Source: Veillonella sp. 3891
GTDB taxonomy: Bacteria > Bacillota > Negativicutes > Veillonellales > Veillonellaceae
Length of the DNA stretch: 64,000 nt
NCBI RefSeq assembly: GCF_003992315.1
Contig: NZ_RQVE01000001.1
Span: forward strand, 124,001 to 188,000
Direction of reading: 5' to 3'
A model generated the notes under the pieces. The model did not search any database. It saw only the letters and a program-made list of their open reading frames with translations, and was not told the origin of the DNA. The position numbers and the translations under genes were made by a program. Shown one piece after another: positions 25,118-35,418 of this stretch (position 1 is the stretch's first letter; each line of letters starts with the position of its first letter).

Positions 25118-25123
25118 TATAAT
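25118..25123 (+). promoter_or_regulatory. Extended -10 promoter of alaS operon
   Basis: TGTGGTATAAT: perfect TATAAT with an upstream TG. Translation starts 32 bp further, at 25155. Confidence 0.6.
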
Positions 25124-25154
25124 AAAGTCAATAGACAATTTTAGGAGGGAAACC

Positions 25155-27764
25155 ATGACAGGAAATGAATTACGCCAAGCGTATTTGAATTTTTTTGAAA
25201 GTAAAGGACATTTAAAACAAGAGAGTTATTCTCTTGTTCCAGATAACGACCCATCTTTGTTATTAATCGGTGCTGGTATGGCGCCTTTGAAACCATTTTT
25301 TACAGGTAAATTAGTGCCACCTTGTACACGAATTACGACAAGCCAAAAGTCAATTCGTACAGGGGATATTGAAAACGTAGGACGTACAGCACGTCACCAT
25401 ACATTCTTTGAAATGTTGGGTAACTTCTCTTTTGGTGATTATTTCAAAAAAGAAGCCATCCATTGGGCATGGGAATTTTTGACAGAAGTCATCAAATTGG
25501 ATAAAGAAAAATTATACGTTACTGTATATCCAGATGACCAAGAAGCATACGACACTTGGCATAATGAAATCGGGTTGCCAGACAGCCACATCAGCCGTTT
25601 AGAAGATAACTTTTGGGAAATCGGTGAAGGTCCATGCGGTCCCGATAGCGAAATTTTCTTCGACTTAGGACCAGAACGTGGTTGTGATGATCCAAACTGT
25701 GCACCAGGTTGTGATTGCGATCGTTTCCTTGAAATTTGGAACCTTGTGTTCACGCAATTCAATCGCACTGCAGAAGGTACATACGAACCATTGGCTAAGA
25801 AAAATATCGATACTGGCGCTGGTTTAGAACGTTTGGCATCTGTATTGCAAAACAAAGAAAGCAACTTTGAAACAGATTTGATTTTCCCAATCATCGAAGC
25901 TACAGCGAAAAAAGCAGGTGTTACGTATCATACAGATGCGAATACAGATATTTCTTTGAAAGTTATTGCCGACCATATTCGTGCTATTGTAGCATTGATT
26001 GCAGATGGTGTATTACCATCTAATGAAGGCCGCGGATATGTACTTCGTCGTATTTTACGCCGTGCTGTGCGCCATGGTCGCCTATTAGGGATTCAAGGAC
26101 CATTCTTAGTACCATTAGTAGATATCGTAGTAGATATCTTGGGCGGAGCTATCACAAATATTGTGGAAAAACAAGAGTTCGTAAAACGTGTGGTGGCGAA
26201 CGAAGAAGAACGCTTTAACCAAACATTGGCATCTGGTCTTGATATGTTAAGCCAATTGTTGGATACATTGAAAGCTGACGATGCTAACACAGTGCCTGGT
26301 CAAGATGTATTCAAGTTATATGACACCTACGGATTCCCTTGGGAATTGACAGAAGAAATTGCGCATGAAGCTGGTTTCACTATCGACCAAGCTGGTTTCG
26401 AAGCTGCCATGAATGAACAACGTACTCGTGCTCGTGAAGCTCGTGAAGACGTAGATGCAAAAGTAGCAACTCCAGACATTACGCATTTATCCAACGAACA
26501 TATTTCTGACGATGAAAGTGCCACAGCATCCACTGTATTGTTAATCGGTGAAGGGGCGAAAGCTATCGACCGTGCGGAAGATGGACAGGATGTAACGATC
26601 ATCGTAAAAACAACTCCATTCCATGCAGAGGGAGGCGGACAATTAGGTGACACTGGATTCATTGTTGGTCCATTGGGTAAAGTAGAAGTACATACAGCGA
26701 AAAAATTACCAGAAGGCACTACCTACCATGTAGGTACAGTGGTAGAAGGTAGCATCTCTGTGAATGACGAAGTCACTTTTGCAGTGGATGTAGAACGTCG
26801 TCAACATATGGCTCGTAACCATACAGCAACGCACTTATTGCATGCTGCATTACGCTCCGTATTGGGTACGCATGTCAACCAAGCCGGCTCTTTGGTAACG
26901 CCAGACTACTTGCGTTTTGACTTTACACATTTCTCTCCTGTGACTGCAGAAGAATTACAAACGATTACAAATATGGTGAATGAACAAATTCTTCGTGCCT
27001 CCACATTGGAAGTAGAAACTATGTCCATCGACGCAGCGAAAGCAAAAGGTGCTATGGCATTGTTCGGAGAAAAATATGGTTCTGAAGTACGTGTCGTATC
27101 TGTGCCAGAATTCTCCATTGAATTGTGTGGCGGTTCTCACCTAGAAAATACAGGATTTATCGGTCAATTCCGCATCACTTCTGAAGGTGGTATCGGTTCT
27201 GGCGTACGCCGTATCGAAGCGGTAACAGGCAAAGCAGCTCTAGCTTTAGCACAACAAGAGGAACATACATTAAAATCTGTAGCATCTCTTGTAAAAGCAA
27301 AACCACAAGAAGTGGTAGGCAAAGTACAACAAGTACTTGACCATGCAAAAGCTGTGGAACGTGAGCTAGAACAAGTGAAAAAAGAATTGAACAGCGGTAA
27401 TCTTGATGGTGTCTTAGCAGGTCAATTTACAGTAGGTGATGTAACAGCTGTGGTCGCATCTGTTCCAGTATCCGACATGGGTGAATTGCGCGATATGGCA
27501 GATATGGTTCGTGATAAAATCGGATCTGGCGTTGTTCTTTTGGGAGCAGCTGGTGGCGATAAAGTGAACTTCGTCTGCATGGCTACGAAAGACGTAGTAG
27601 GTAAAGGTATCCATTGTGGTAACATCGTAAAAGCAGCGGCTCAAGCGGCTGGTGGTAACGGTGGTGGCCGTCCAGATATGGCACAAGCTGGTGGCAAAGA
27701 TCCAGCAGCGATGGACCAAGCCTTAGCAGCAGGTAAAGAAGCTATCCAATCCATGGTTGGATAA
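25155..27764 (+). CDS. alaS: Alanyl-tRNA synthetase
   Basis: 869 residues from ATG 25155 (TTAGGAGGG upstream; upstream in-frame sequence is promoter). Class II catalytic domain begins with [16 protein letters not shown]; [18 protein letters not shown] is motif 2. The editing domain has HTATHLLH and the distal CGGSH zinc ligands. The C-terminal DHHA1/C-Ala domain ends in [15 protein letters not shown]. It charges tRNA-Ala. First gene of the conserved Firmicute alaS-ireB-ruvX-DUF1292 operon. Confidence 0.97.
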   Translation: MTGNELRQAYLNFFESKGHLKQESYSLVPDNDPSLLLIGAGMAPLKPFFTGKLVPPCTRITTSQKSIRTGDIENVGRTARHHTFFEMLGNFSFGDYFKKEAIHWAWEFLTEVIKLDKEKLYVTVYPDDQEAYDTWHNEIGLPDSHISRLEDNFWEIGEGPCGPDSEIFFDLGPERGCDDPNCAPGCDCDRFLEIWNLVFTQFNRTAEGTYEPLAKKNIDTGAGLERLASVLQNKESNFETDLIFPIIEATAKKAGVTYHTDANTDISLKVIADHIRAIVALIADGVLPSNEGRGYVLRRILRRAVRHGRLLGIQGPFLVPLVDIVVDILGGAITNIVEKQEFVKRVVANEEERFNQTLASGLDMLSQLLDTLKADDANTVPGQDVFKLYDTYGFPWELTEEIAHEAGFTIDQAGFEAAMNEQRTRAREAREDVDAKVATPDITHLSNEHISDDESATASTVLLIGEGAKAIDRAEDGQDVTIIVKTTPFHAEGGGQLGDTGFIVGPLGKVEVHTAKKLPEGTTYHVGTVVEGSISVNDEVTFAVDVERRQHMARNHTATHLLHAALRSVLGTHVNQAGSLVTPDYLRFDFTHFSPVTAEELQTITNMVNEQILRASTLEVETMSIDAAKAKGAMALFGEKYGSEVRVVSVPEFSIELCGGSHLENTGFIGQFRITSEGGIGSGVRRIEAVTGKAALALAQQEEHTLKSVASLVKAKPQEVVGKVQQVLDHAKAVERELEQVKKELNSGNLDGVLAGQFTVGDVTAVVASVPVSDMGELRDMADMVRDKIGSGVVLLGAAGGDKVNFVCMATKDVVGKGIHCGNIVKAAAQAAGGNGGGRPDMAQAGGKDPAAMDQALAAGKEAIQSMVG

Positions 27765-27816
27765 GCTTACGATAGATGAGACTTTCAGTAGAAAACTCAT
27801 AATAAGGAGGGATTGT

Positions 27817-28077
27817 ATGAATCTTTCAGATAAAACAATGGTGATTAAACCGGTACAAACTACGCCGTTAACGCCAGAAGAAGTATTCCAACATGTGTTT
27901 CAAGCACTAGTGGAAAAAGGGTATAACCCGATTAGTCAAATCACAGGATATCTCATTTCGGGAGATCCAACGTATATTACAAGTTATAACAATGCTCGGA
28001 AAGACATTCGTAGCATCGAAAGAGATGAACTCATTGAAGAACTTGTAAAAGAATATGTGAAAGCGAAACAATTATAA
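27817..28077 (+). CDS. ireB: IreB family regulatory phosphoprotein
   Basis: 86 residues from ATG 27817 (AAGGAGGG upstream). The sequence [38 protein letters not shown] carries the UPF0297/IreB core GDPxYIT. In Enterococcus IreB is phosphorylated by the IreK Ser/Thr kinase and affects cephalosporin tolerance. The start reported by a longer open frame lies inside alaS and is not credible. Overlaps ruvX by one base. Confidence 0.93.
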   Translation: MNLSDKTMVIKPVQTTPLTPEEVFQHVFQALVEKGYNPISQITGYLISGDPTYITSYNNARKDIRSIERDELIEELVKEYVKAKQL

Positions 28078-28487
28078 TGCGAATTATGGCACTCGATGTG
28101 GGAAGTCGGACGATTGGTGTCGCATGCAGTGATGCGCTGTATATTACAGCGCAGGGCATCGAAACCATTCGCCGCACGTCTCATGAAAAAGACTTTCAGC
28201 GCATTGCGGAGTTAATCCGTGAATACGAGGTAGACACCATTGTGGTAGGAATGCCGAAAAATATGAATGGCACAAAAGGGGACCGGGCTGAGAAAACGGA
28301 AGCCTTTGTGGAAAAGATGAAAGAAGTCATCTCTACGCCAGTTGTATTTTGGGATGAACGTCTATCTACAGTGATGGCAGAAAAATCTTTAATTGCTGCT
28401 GATGTAAGTCGTAAAAAACGGAAAGAAGTCATTGATAAGATGGCAGCAGTTGTCATTTTACAAGGCTATTTAGATAGTCGTTCATAA
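28077..28487 (+). CDS. ruvX: Holliday junction resolvase-like RuvX (YqgF)
   Basis: 136 residues. RNase H-like fold with [15 protein letters not shown] (first acidic residue D7), [11 protein letters not shown] and [10 protein letters not shown]. Proposed to process 16S rRNA ends or resolve junctions. Start TAATG overlaps ireB. Confidence 0.95.
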   Translation: MRIMALDVGSRTIGVACSDALYITAQGIETIRRTSHEKDFQRIAELIREYEVDTIVVGMPKNMNGTKGDRAEKTEAFVEKMKEVISTPVVFWDERLSTVMAEKSLIAADVSRKKRKEVIDKMAAVVILQGYLDSRS

Positions 28488-28497
28488 GGAGGTTACC

Positions 28498-28770
28498 ATG
28501 ATCGAACAAGGTTACGAAGGTGAAGTATCTGTGATTGTCATTGAAGACGAAAATGGAGAAGAAATGTACTATGAAGAAGAAATGCTCATTCAACATGATG
28601 GAAAAGCATTTGCTATTTTAGTATCTCTTCCTCCAGAAGAAGACACTGAACATGATGAACCAGAAGTGATTATTGCGCGCATTGATGAAGAAGACGGAGA
28701 ACAAGTTTACGTGGCTCCAACTGATGAAGAATTCGATGCAGTCATTAAATTATACGAAGAAATGGACTAA
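28498..28770 (+). CDS. DUF1292 (YrzB) family protein
   Basis: 90 residues, very acidic, with VIVIEDENGEEMYYEEEMLIQHDGKAFAIL split by short turns, typical of DUF1292. Function unknown. Last gene of the alaS operon before a terminator. AAGGAGGT lies 5 bp before ATG. Confidence 0.9.
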   Translation: MIEQGYEGEVSVIVIEDENGEEMYYEEEMLIQHDGKAFAILVSLPPEEDTEHDEPEVIIARIDEEDGEQVYVAPTDEEFDAVIKLYEEMD

Positions 28771-28778
28771 TCGCTAGT

Positions 28779-28826
28779 AAGGACTGTAACAGATTGTCGA
28801 TAGGCAGTGTGGTTACAGTCCTTTTT
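28779..28826 (+). terminator. Terminator of the alaS operon
   Basis: AAGGACTGTAAC (28779-28790) and GTTACAGTCCTT (28812-28823) pair, followed by TTTC. The loop is 21 nt. The arms resemble the ends of the element at 50102-50224. Confidence 0.8.
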
Positions 28827-29003
28827 CTGTATGGTAAGGTTTGTGTAAAGGAGCAGTGGAGACCTGAGGTTAATAGAACTTTCGCAGTGGTGCCATATAG
28901 TATAGGTGAGTGTAGTCCCTAGATTGATCTATGCTATATAGAAAAATTGCTATATATACTCCTAAAATGGTATAATATAGTATTCATTGAAAAGGAGATT
29001 GCT

Positions 29004-30011
29004 GTGAAACAATATGTAAAATACATCTACGGATGTGTAGCGGTTCTGTTGGTCATCGTACTTGGCGTGCTAGCAGGTGTGTATTATATTCCTTGGACTG
29101 GCGGATCTAAGGAGGATGTAGAAACGGTTGTCATTAGTGAGAACCAAACGGGTGCGGAGATTGGCGATGTGCTCTATGAAAGAGGTCTCATCACGTCACC
29201 TACGGTGTTCCGTGCAGCCTTGCGCTTGACGGGGACCATGGATAAATTACAACATGGGTATTACCAAATTCCTCATCACTCTAGCTTGAGTGAGATTGTT
29301 GGATTGCTCCAACAAGGGCGATTACAAACAGTGAAGCTTACAATTCCTGAGGGGTTTACCATTGGTGAAATTGGAAAACGCATTGAAGAACAAGGTATCG
29401 ATACGCAATATGCTTTCATGGAATACGGCAAGACATATACGCCCTATGAGTACATGGTGGGTACAAAGCCTGTTACGTATCGTGTAGAAGGCTTCCTGTT
29501 CCCTAGCACTTATGAGATTCCTGTAGGGAGCAAAGCAGAAGATGTAATGGCCATCATGGCGGATGAAATGAATCGTCAATTAACGCCAAAAATGCGACAA
29601 GATATTGAAGCGCAAGGGATGACTATTTTTGAGTTCATCACATTAGCATCATTGGTAGAAAAAGAAGCCAAGTTCGATGAAGATCGTCCCATCATTGCGG
29701 CTGTATTCCGCCAACGTTTAAAAACGGGCATGCCTCTTGAATCTTGCGCTAGTATCCAATATATTCTAGGGTATCCAAAACCGCTCATTACGATTGAGGA
29801 TACAAAACTAGAAAGCCCATACAATACATACCTTCATAAAGGATTGCCACCGGGGCCAATTGCAAACCCAGGTATCAAATCCATGGAGGCTGTTCTCTAT
29901 GCGCCACCGACAGAGTATTTATTCTTTGTGGCTGACAAAGAGGGGCACCATCATTTCACAAAAACCTATGAAGAACATTTAAAAATAGTGGATCAAATTT
30001 ATGAAAATTAA
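29004..30011 (+). CDS. mltG: Endolytic murein transglycosylase MltG
   Basis: 335 residues from GTG 29004 (AAAGGAG upstream). One N-terminal membrane helix (residues ~7-27), a LysM-like region, then the YceG domain with the catalytic Glu in LASLVEKEAKFDEDR and VFRQRLKTGMPLES. It cuts nascent glycan strands. The promoter box ATGGTATAAT ends at 28976, so the longer open frame upstream is not used. Overlaps the next gene by 11 bp. Confidence 0.92.
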   Translation: MKQYVKYIYGCVAVLLVIVLGVLAGVYYIPWTGGSKEDVETVVISENQTGAEIGDVLYERGLITSPTVFRAALRLTGTMDKLQHGYYQIPHHSSLSEIVGLLQQGRLQTVKLTIPEGFTIGEIGKRIEEQGIDTQYAFMEYGKTYTPYEYMVGTKPVTYRVEGFLFPSTYEIPVGSKAEDVMAIMADEMNRQLTPKMRQDIEAQGMTIFEFITLASLVEKEAKFDEDRPIIAAVFRQRLKTGMPLESCASIQYILGYPKPLITIEDTKLESPYNTYLHKGLPPGPIANPGIKSMEAVLYAPPTEYLFFVADKEGHHHFTKTYEEHLKIVDQIYEN

Positions 30012-30597
30012 AGAGATTTTAAATGAACAACGCATTTATGCGCTCTTGCATGATGTGCCAATTTTGCGAGAATCGGAAGTAGAACTCTTTGAAGACTTAA
30101 TCGGCTTGTACAAACCGAAACGTGTCTTGGAAGTGGGCACTGCCATTGGTTATTCGTCATTGTTATTGGCAAAACATATGGATAAAGAAGGTCAGCTCAT
30201 CACCATGGAATTAGACGATGTGCGCCATGGGATGGCAACCCATTTCATTTCGCAGTCGGAGTACGGGGAGAAAATTACCTTATTAAAAGGAGATGCTACG
30301 GAACTATTAGAGACTGTGGAGGGACCCTTTGACTTAGTATTCTTAGATGGTCCCAAAGGTCAGTACTTGAAGCAGTTAGAATTGATCGAGCCGAAATTAG
30401 CTGATAATGCTGTAGTTTTAGCAGATAATGTGTTATTCCGTGGCTATGTGCGGGGAGATAAAGAACCGCCACGTCGCTTTAAAACTATTGTGAAACGCTT
30501 GCAAGAGTACTTGAACTATGTAGAACAAAAAGAACGCTACAACACCACCATTTACCCTATGGGTGATGGCATGAGTGTCAGTGTATGGAAAGGATAA
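30001..30597 (+). CDS. trmR: O-methyltransferase, TrmR-type tRNA methyltransferase
   Basis: 198 residues. Class I SAM fold with VLEVGTAIGYSSLLLA, MELDD, and FDLVFLDGPKGQY. In Bacillus the YrrM/TrmR enzyme methylates 5-hydroxyuridine at the tRNA wobble base. The next gene (U32 family) makes the hydroxyl group in that pathway, so the context supports the role. Confidence 0.85.
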   Translation: MKIKEILNEQRIYALLHDVPILRESEVELFEDLIGLYKPKRVLEVGTAIGYSSLLLAKHMDKEGQLITMELDDVRHGMATHFISQSEYGEKITLLKGDATELLETVEGPFDLVFLDGPKGQYLKQLELIEPKLADNAVVLADNVLFRGYVRGDKEPPRRFKTIVKRLQEYLNYVEQKERYNTTIYPMGDGMSVSVWKG

Positions 30598-30600
30598 ACT

Positions 30601-31833
30601 ATGACAAAACGACATATGGAATTACTAGCCCCAGCTGGTAATATGGATAAATTAAAAATGGCCATCCGCTATGGAGCAGATGCCGTATATTGTGCAGGCC
30701 GTGCTTTTGGATTGCGCGCCGCTAGCTCTAACTTTGACAATGACCAATTGAAAGAGGCTGTAGAATTTGTACACAGCCATGGCAAAAAAATCTATGTTAC
30801 TTGTAATATTATTCCTCACAATGAGGACTTAACAGGCTTAGAAGAGTACTTACAATTCTTGGAAAGTATCAAAGTGGATGCTATCATCGTTGCCGATTTA
30901 GGTATTTTCTTGTTGGCGAAACGTGTGGCTCCAGGATTAGAATTGCATGTGAGCACACAGGCAAATACAACAAACTATTTAACAACAGAGTTCTGGAAAG
31001 AACAAGGAGCAGCTCGTGTGGTAGTGGCTCGTGAGGTAAGCATTGAAGATATCAAGACCATGCGTGAAAAAGCAGATATCGAAATTGAAGCTTTTGTCCA
31101 CGGCGCTATGTGTATTTCTTACTCTGGCCGTTGTTTGTTGAGTAACTATATGACCAACCGTGATGCGAACCGTGGTGCTTGCACACAAGCGTGCCGTTGG
31201 AAATACAATTTGGTGGAAGAAAACCGCCCTGGCGAATACTACCCAATCGAAGAAGATGAACATGGTACATACATCTTTAACTCTAAGGATTTATGCTTGT
31301 TGAAATACATCCCTGAGTTGTATAAAGCAGGCGTAGATAGCTTGAAAATCGAAGGACGTATGAAATCCGTACACTATGCAGCGACTGTCTCTAAAGTATA
31401 TCGTGAAGCCATCGATACATTCTTAGAAGAAGGTGACGATTGGTATGTACGTGATGAATGGTATGCAGAATTAGAAAAAATCTCACACCGTCCATATACA
31501 GAGGCCTTTGCTATGGAAAAACCAGGGGAAGAAGCGCAAAACTATGGTAAATCTTCTAATACGCAAACTCATGATTTCATTGGTCTTGTAGAAGGATACA
31601 ATGCGGAAGAAGGCTATGCATATATGGAGCAACGTAATAATTTCAAGGTAGGCGAAGAGGTAGAATTCTGCCAACCGAATGGTCCATTAGTAAAACACGT
31701 TATCACACGCATCACCGATGAAGATGGCAATGATATTGATGTGGCAAAACACGCACAAATGAAATTGCGTTTGTACATTGACACACCATTGGAAGAATAC
31801 TCTATGATGCGCCGTGAGACTAAGCAAAAATAA
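30601..31833 (+). CDS. U32 family protein, likely tRNA 5-hydroxyuridine synthase (TrhP/YrrO type)
   Basis: 410 residues. The U32 signature lies around residues 165-205: EAFVHGAMCISYSGRCLLS, then NRGACTQACRWKY, with cysteines that can bind an iron-sulfur cluster. These proteins hydroxylate U34 of tRNA from prephenate rather than acting as peptidases. It directly follows trmR by 3 bp. Bacillus has two such genes in this place; here one is present. Confidence 0.85.
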   Translation: MTKRHMELLAPAGNMDKLKMAIRYGADAVYCAGRAFGLRAASSNFDNDQLKEAVEFVHSHGKKIYVTCNIIPHNEDLTGLEEYLQFLESIKVDAIIVADLGIFLLAKRVAPGLELHVSTQANTTNYLTTEFWKEQGAARVVVAREVSIEDIKTMREKADIEIEAFVHGAMCISYSGRCLLSNYMTNRDANRGACTQACRWKYNLVEENRPGEYYPIEEDEHGTYIFNSKDLCLLKYIPELYKAGVDSLKIEGRMKSVHYAATVSKVYREAIDTFLEEGDDWYVRDEWYAELEKISHRPYTEAFAMEKPGEEAQNYGKSSNTQTHDFIGLVEGYNAEEGYAYMEQRNNFKVGEEVEFCQPNGPLVKHVITRITDEDGNDIDVAKHAQMKLRLYIDTPLEEYSMMRRETKQK

Positions 31834-31860
31834 TTCTTGTTGTAGAAGGGGAGGACCAAG

Positions 31861-32124
31861 ATGCAAGAACAGGACATTGTCTATGATCCGCAGTATGTGT
31901 ACTTTCAGATTGAGCGACAGCATACGAATTATGTAAATCGAATTCTAGAAGGGTATGAATACGTAGGTGTGATGACAACGGTGAATGCAGATGGGTTGTG
32001 CATGGTCCGCACTACTGAGTCAACCCGTGAATTGGCAAAACAAATTTTGCAATCCCTACCCGTTTCTGTGACTCTCTTGGATGGAGTAAGTTTTGAAAGA
32101 GAGCCCCACGTATTGGATCTATAG
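31861..32124 (+). CDS. DUF4911 family protein
   Basis: 87 residues, one compact alpha/beta domain: QYVYFQIERQHTNYVNRIL, then GYEYVGVMTTVN, ending HVLDL. Seen in Negativicutes after U32 genes. Function unknown. AGGGGAGG precedes ATG. Confidence 0.75.
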   Translation: MQEQDIVYDPQYVYFQIERQHTNYVNRILEGYEYVGVMTTVNADGLCMVRTTESTRELAKQILQSLPVSVTLLDGVSFEREPHVLDL

Positions 32125-32159
32125 TATTGATTGGTGACTAGAGTGGAGAACTAAGAGAT

Positions 32160-34250
32160 ATGGCAACAGAAAAAAAGAAGCAACAAATCCAGTATGAACT
32201 ATATATTCCGGCTCAATTTGATGATTCTTGCCGTGCCTCCTTGGAAGTGTTATTGGAGCATAAACTTACAGAGGTAGGTACCATCCATGAAGGGGAATCT
32301 GTGTATAAAGAGAATGGTGAAATTGACCATTGCGTACTTCGGTTTTCCATGGATGAAGGAGATGAATTAGTAGAAGAAATACTCATCTCTTTGGAGGAAC
32401 TGGGTATACCGTATGGTGCTAAGTTATATCAAGAAGGAAATGTCATTGCTGAATTGGGTAATTTACATCATATCCATGTCGTATTGGATGCGTCTTTAGG
32501 AGATGCTAAACAGTTTAAACGATTGGATGCAAAAATCTCGAGAGCTTTGGAGGAAAATAGTGTCGTTAGTGCTACGACATTGCATATCCAGGAAGGGGTG
32601 GCTACCTTTACCTATTATGTGGCAGATAAGGACCTTGCGATTAGCACTATTGAGAAGTATCTTCGTAGAAGTTCATTGGGACAAGGGTCTTCTATTGATG
32701 TGGTGGACTCTGGTCTTACGATTCACGAACGGTATATGACAGATATATCCCGCGTGTATCGAGGGTTAGTGCCTGATGTATGGAATGTGATTCAAAGTGA
32801 GTGGAAAGGGGTATCGCCTCAAGAATGGATGAATTTATTGCGGCGGTATCCGCATACTCCAGAGGGGCTGAGTTTCTTGCTTAATGTAGTGAACGGGACG
32901 TACCAAAAGGAATATACGTCGTTAAAAGCTACATTCCCTATGTTTATGTATGATGATAAACAATTTTATTTATTATCGGCGCGCCAAATGTTGGAATTTG
33001 ATCTCCATGGCCGAGAAGTCATGAATATAGATATATTGGGGCCCGATGTAAAACCATCACAAGTACGAGCTGCTTCTAAACAGAGGGATCTATGCCTTTT
33101 TGCAGCTACTGGTGAAGGGGAACAGGCATCTCGTTTGTACATCGATTATAATCCAACGAAATCGGGTGCTGTAGGTCAAGTCATCTATTTTGATGGAGAT
33201 ACGAATACATTGACGCTATTAGGGTCTTCTTTCAGTGAAGCCTTGCTGATACTTATGCGAGAGCAATCTAATAGTGTAGGTGATTTTTTAATTGAAAGTA
33301 TCATACAGAAAACGATGAGCTTAGATATAGATATGGCGGATGTACAAAGCGCAGAGAATCAACTGTTGTTTGATGCGATGCGAAATCTAGCGGAAAGAAT
33401 TCTAGAAAGTACTGGTGGCATAGGACCTATGGTTGGTAAACGTGGGTTTATGGGCATGGTGCTGTTGGATAATGCAGAGTTCGATGTGAATCGTTTTAAA
33501 AAGGACTTGCTCAGCAAATGGGATATTGAGTCTATTACGAGCCCTGAAGGAATGAAGGTCCGTGCAGCCATTGCCACAAAAGATGTAGATAATGTGGAAG
33601 AAGAGGATATGGAAGAGGCGCACTTCCTAGTGATTGATGATTATAAAGTAGTGGTGGCACCATTTTCCTTTGCCATGCCTATGGAAGCTGTTATGCAAGG
33701 TGCGACCCGTAATTATCTCTGGGAAGATGCATTGGATACGGTACTTCATCACACCAGTCATGTAGCAATTAGCATTGTAGAAGGTCCTGGAAACCCATTG
33801 GAGGAAGGAATTTTACTTGCAAAATTACTTTCAGTAGTAACGGAACAAACAGGGGCTAATGCGGTATATACTAATGGTGTCCTGTACGAAGGGGTCAAGT
33901 ATCATGAGGAAACGGAACAGTTACGAGATGATATGCTACCTATGGCAAATATGGTTTGGGTAGATATGGATTTTGAAGACGATGGTACCATTTCCTTGTC
34001 CACTAGTGGTATGGAACTGTTCAAGCAACTCAATATTGAGCTTTTACATTGTCCATGGGAACCGGAAAAAGCTTGGAATTATGCGCTAACTGTGGCAGAT
34101 TATGTCTTAACATCAGATACAAAGGTGCAAGATGGTGATTCCGTTGGTAGAACTGAAGAAGAACAAATGACGGTTCATATTAATGAGCCAGTTCATGCAG
34201 ATGGATTGCAAAGTATACAAATTTTATTTGACGACACTGAAGAAAAATAA
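32160..34250 (+). CDS. Large DUF4261-containing protein of unknown function
   Basis: 696 residues, acidic, no signal peptide and no clear membrane helix. N-terminal ~190 residues contain two similar alpha/beta units; the middle has a segment RLYIDYNPTKSGAVGQVIYFD that may form a beta domain. The C-terminal 180 residues (SFAMPMEAVMQGATRNYLWED to TVHINEP) match the DUF4261 pattern including HHTSHVAISIVEG and YTNGVLYEG and the TSDTKVQDGDSVG end. DUF4261 proteins often travel with SMI1/KNR4 or immunity genes. None is seen here. A terminator follows. Confidence 0.55.
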   Translation: MATEKKKQQIQYELYIPAQFDDSCRASLEVLLEHKLTEVGTIHEGESVYKENGEIDHCVLRFSMDEGDELVEEILISLEELGIPYGAKLYQEGNVIAELGNLHHIHVVLDASLGDAKQFKRLDAKISRALEENSVVSATTLHIQEGVATFTYYVADKDLAISTIEKYLRRSSLGQGSSIDVVDSGLTIHERYMTDISRVYRGLVPDVWNVIQSEWKGVSPQEWMNLLRRYPHTPEGLSFLLNVVNGTYQKEYTSLKATFPMFMYDDKQFYLLSARQMLEFDLHGREVMNIDILGPDVKPSQVRAASKQRDLCLFAATGEGEQASRLYIDYNPTKSGAVGQVIYFDGDTNTLTLLGSSFSEALLILMREQSNSVGDFLIESIIQKTMSLDIDMADVQSAENQLLFDAMRNLAERILESTGGIGPMVGKRGFMGMVLLDNAEFDVNRFKKDLLSKWDIESITSPEGMKVRAAIATKDVDNVEEEDMEEAHFLVIDDYKVVVAPFSFAMPMEAVMQGATRNYLWEDALDTVLHHTSHVAISIVEGPGNPLEEGILLAKLLSVVTEQTGANAVYTNGVLYEGVKYHEETEQLRDDMLPMANMVWVDMDFEDDGTISLSTSGMELFKQLNIELLHCPWEPEKAWNYALTVADYVLTSDTKVQDGDSVGRTEEEQMTVHINEPVHADGLQSIQILFDDTEEK

Positions 34251-34280
34251 ACACTTGGTGAAAGTAAGGAATACATAATG

Positions 34281-34316
34281 AAAGGGGCATGTAACATGGT
34301 AACAGCCCCTTTTTGT
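34281..34316 (+). terminator. Terminator after the DUF4261 gene
   Basis: AAAGGGGC (34281-34288) and GCCCCTTT (34305-34312) form a stem, then TTT. Confidence 0.8.
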
Positions 34317-34444
34317 TGTATCATCAGGAGTATATTTCCGCTCGTATAACAGCATGAAGTGCATTGTTAGGAGAAGGTTTATCTGTTCAATTTCTACGAG
34401 CTATGTAAGGTTAGAAAAAAGTTAAATAAATTATAAAAAAATAC

Positions 34445-34473
34445 TTGCATAGATGTGAGGGATATGATATTAT
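34445..34473 (+). promoter_or_regulatory. Promoter of the tRNA cluster
   Basis: TTGCAT, 17 bp, TATTAT, about 90 bp before tRNA-Pro. This is the only good promoter before the three tRNAs. Confidence 0.6.
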
Positions 34474-34563
34474 ATATTTGTTGTTACGGTAAGTAACAAA
34501 CGGTAGCGAAACAGTGTTTCCCAAGGACAGTTAAGTTGGTTCGTTACTATGGATGGAAGATAT

Positions 34564-34640
34564 CGGGGCATAGCGCAGTTTGGTAGCGCACCTGGCTTGG
34601 GACCAGGGGGTCGCAGGTTCGAATCCTGCTGCTCCGACCA
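34564..34640 (+). tRNA. tRNA-Pro (TGG)
   Basis: 77 nt. Acceptor CGGGGCA pairs with TGCTCCG; anticodon loop CTTGGGA gives TGG. D arm AGCGCAG and T arm GGTTCGAATCC are intact; CCA is encoded. Confidence 0.97.
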
Positions 34641-34651
34641 TTTTCTTATGT

Positions 34652-34725
34652 GCGGGTGTAGCTCAATGGTAGAGCCCCAGCCTTCCAAGCTGGTTGCGAG
34701 GGTTCGATTCCCTTCACCCGCTCCA
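34652..34725 (+). tRNA. tRNA-Gly (TCC)
   Basis: 74 nt. Acceptor GCGGGTG pairs with CACCCGC; anticodon loop CTTCCAA gives TCC. T arm GGTTCGATTCC and encoded CCA. 11 bp after tRNA-Pro. Confidence 0.97.
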
Positions 34726-34828
34726 CTTATACATGTTGTTGTATTTAATACGTTCCCATACAGAGACGATGTCTATGTGATGGGTTATTTTATTATTTAC
34801 AGTAAAATAACATGACATAATTACATAT

Positions 34829-34905
<77 letters not shown>

Positions 34906-35296
34906 CTAACAAAGGGTTCTATATTTTCTAGAATCCTTTTTATGTTGGAGGGATCGACGCACTAAGGTCTCCGCGTCACTGCGTTCCTAGAGACCTAAGT
35001 TGCTTACGTATCCCTCCTGGATCACCAGAGTACTAAGGATTCTACTTGATGTAGGATCCTTTTTTTGTGGCAGGGATGCTATCGCTAAAACCTTCGCGTC
35101 GCTTATGGCTCCTAAAGGTCTAAGCTTGCCGCTATCCCTCCTGGATCACCAGCATTAGCACTTTGTTTCGGCAAGGTGCTTTTTCATTTGGAGGGCCCTT
35201 CGCTACGCTACGGGGTGAACATCGTATCGACTAAGTGTGCGTCGTCGCTATGCTCCTAGCGCACTAAGTCGCTTACGTATCCCTCCTGGATCACTA
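34906..35296. repeat. Array of three units ending in copies of the tRNA-Arg 3' tail
   Basis: Units 34906-35027, 35028-35151 and 35152-35296 each end in ATCCCTCCTGGATCACCA (last copy ...CACTA). This equals the T-stem 3' half, acceptor strand and CCA of tRNA-Arg. Every unit starts with its own T-tract hairpin (three unrelated stem sequences), then has an imperfect long hairpin. In unit 1 GGAGGGAT pairs with the tail's ATCCCTCC, and AAGGTCTC with GAGACCT. Loops share a CGCGTC..TGC.TTCCTA-like segment. No coding sequence. The arrangement suggests repeated insertion at a tRNA 3' end with the tail rebuilt each time. Confidence 0.8.
34912..34940 (+). terminator. Terminator directly after tRNA-Arg
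   Basis: AAGGGTTCTA and TAGAATCCTT pair, then TTT. Comparable hairpins follow the tail copies near 35035-35065, 35157-35183 and 35310-35334. Confidence 0.7.
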
Positions 35297-35418
35297 ATTA
35301 AATAAGCGGATAGTTCAGAGTGAGCTATCCCCTTTTGTATTTGTCCCCCTTATAAGACAACCTGCTTTTGTGTATGCTATAATGTAAAAACTAAAAATAT
35401 AATGAAGAGAGAGGGACG

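Noticed and set aside
25092-25154. Upstream extension of alaS
   Set aside because: Overlaps the TATAAT promoter; ATG 25155 has the ribosome site and matches the family start.
34549-34815. 88-codon frame across the tRNA genes
   Set aside because: It runs through tRNA-Pro and tRNA-Gly and is explained by them.
34906-35296. Additional degenerate tRNA genes
   Set aside because: Only the last 18 bases of tRNA-Arg recur; no D arm or anticodon arm can be drawn upstream of the tails.
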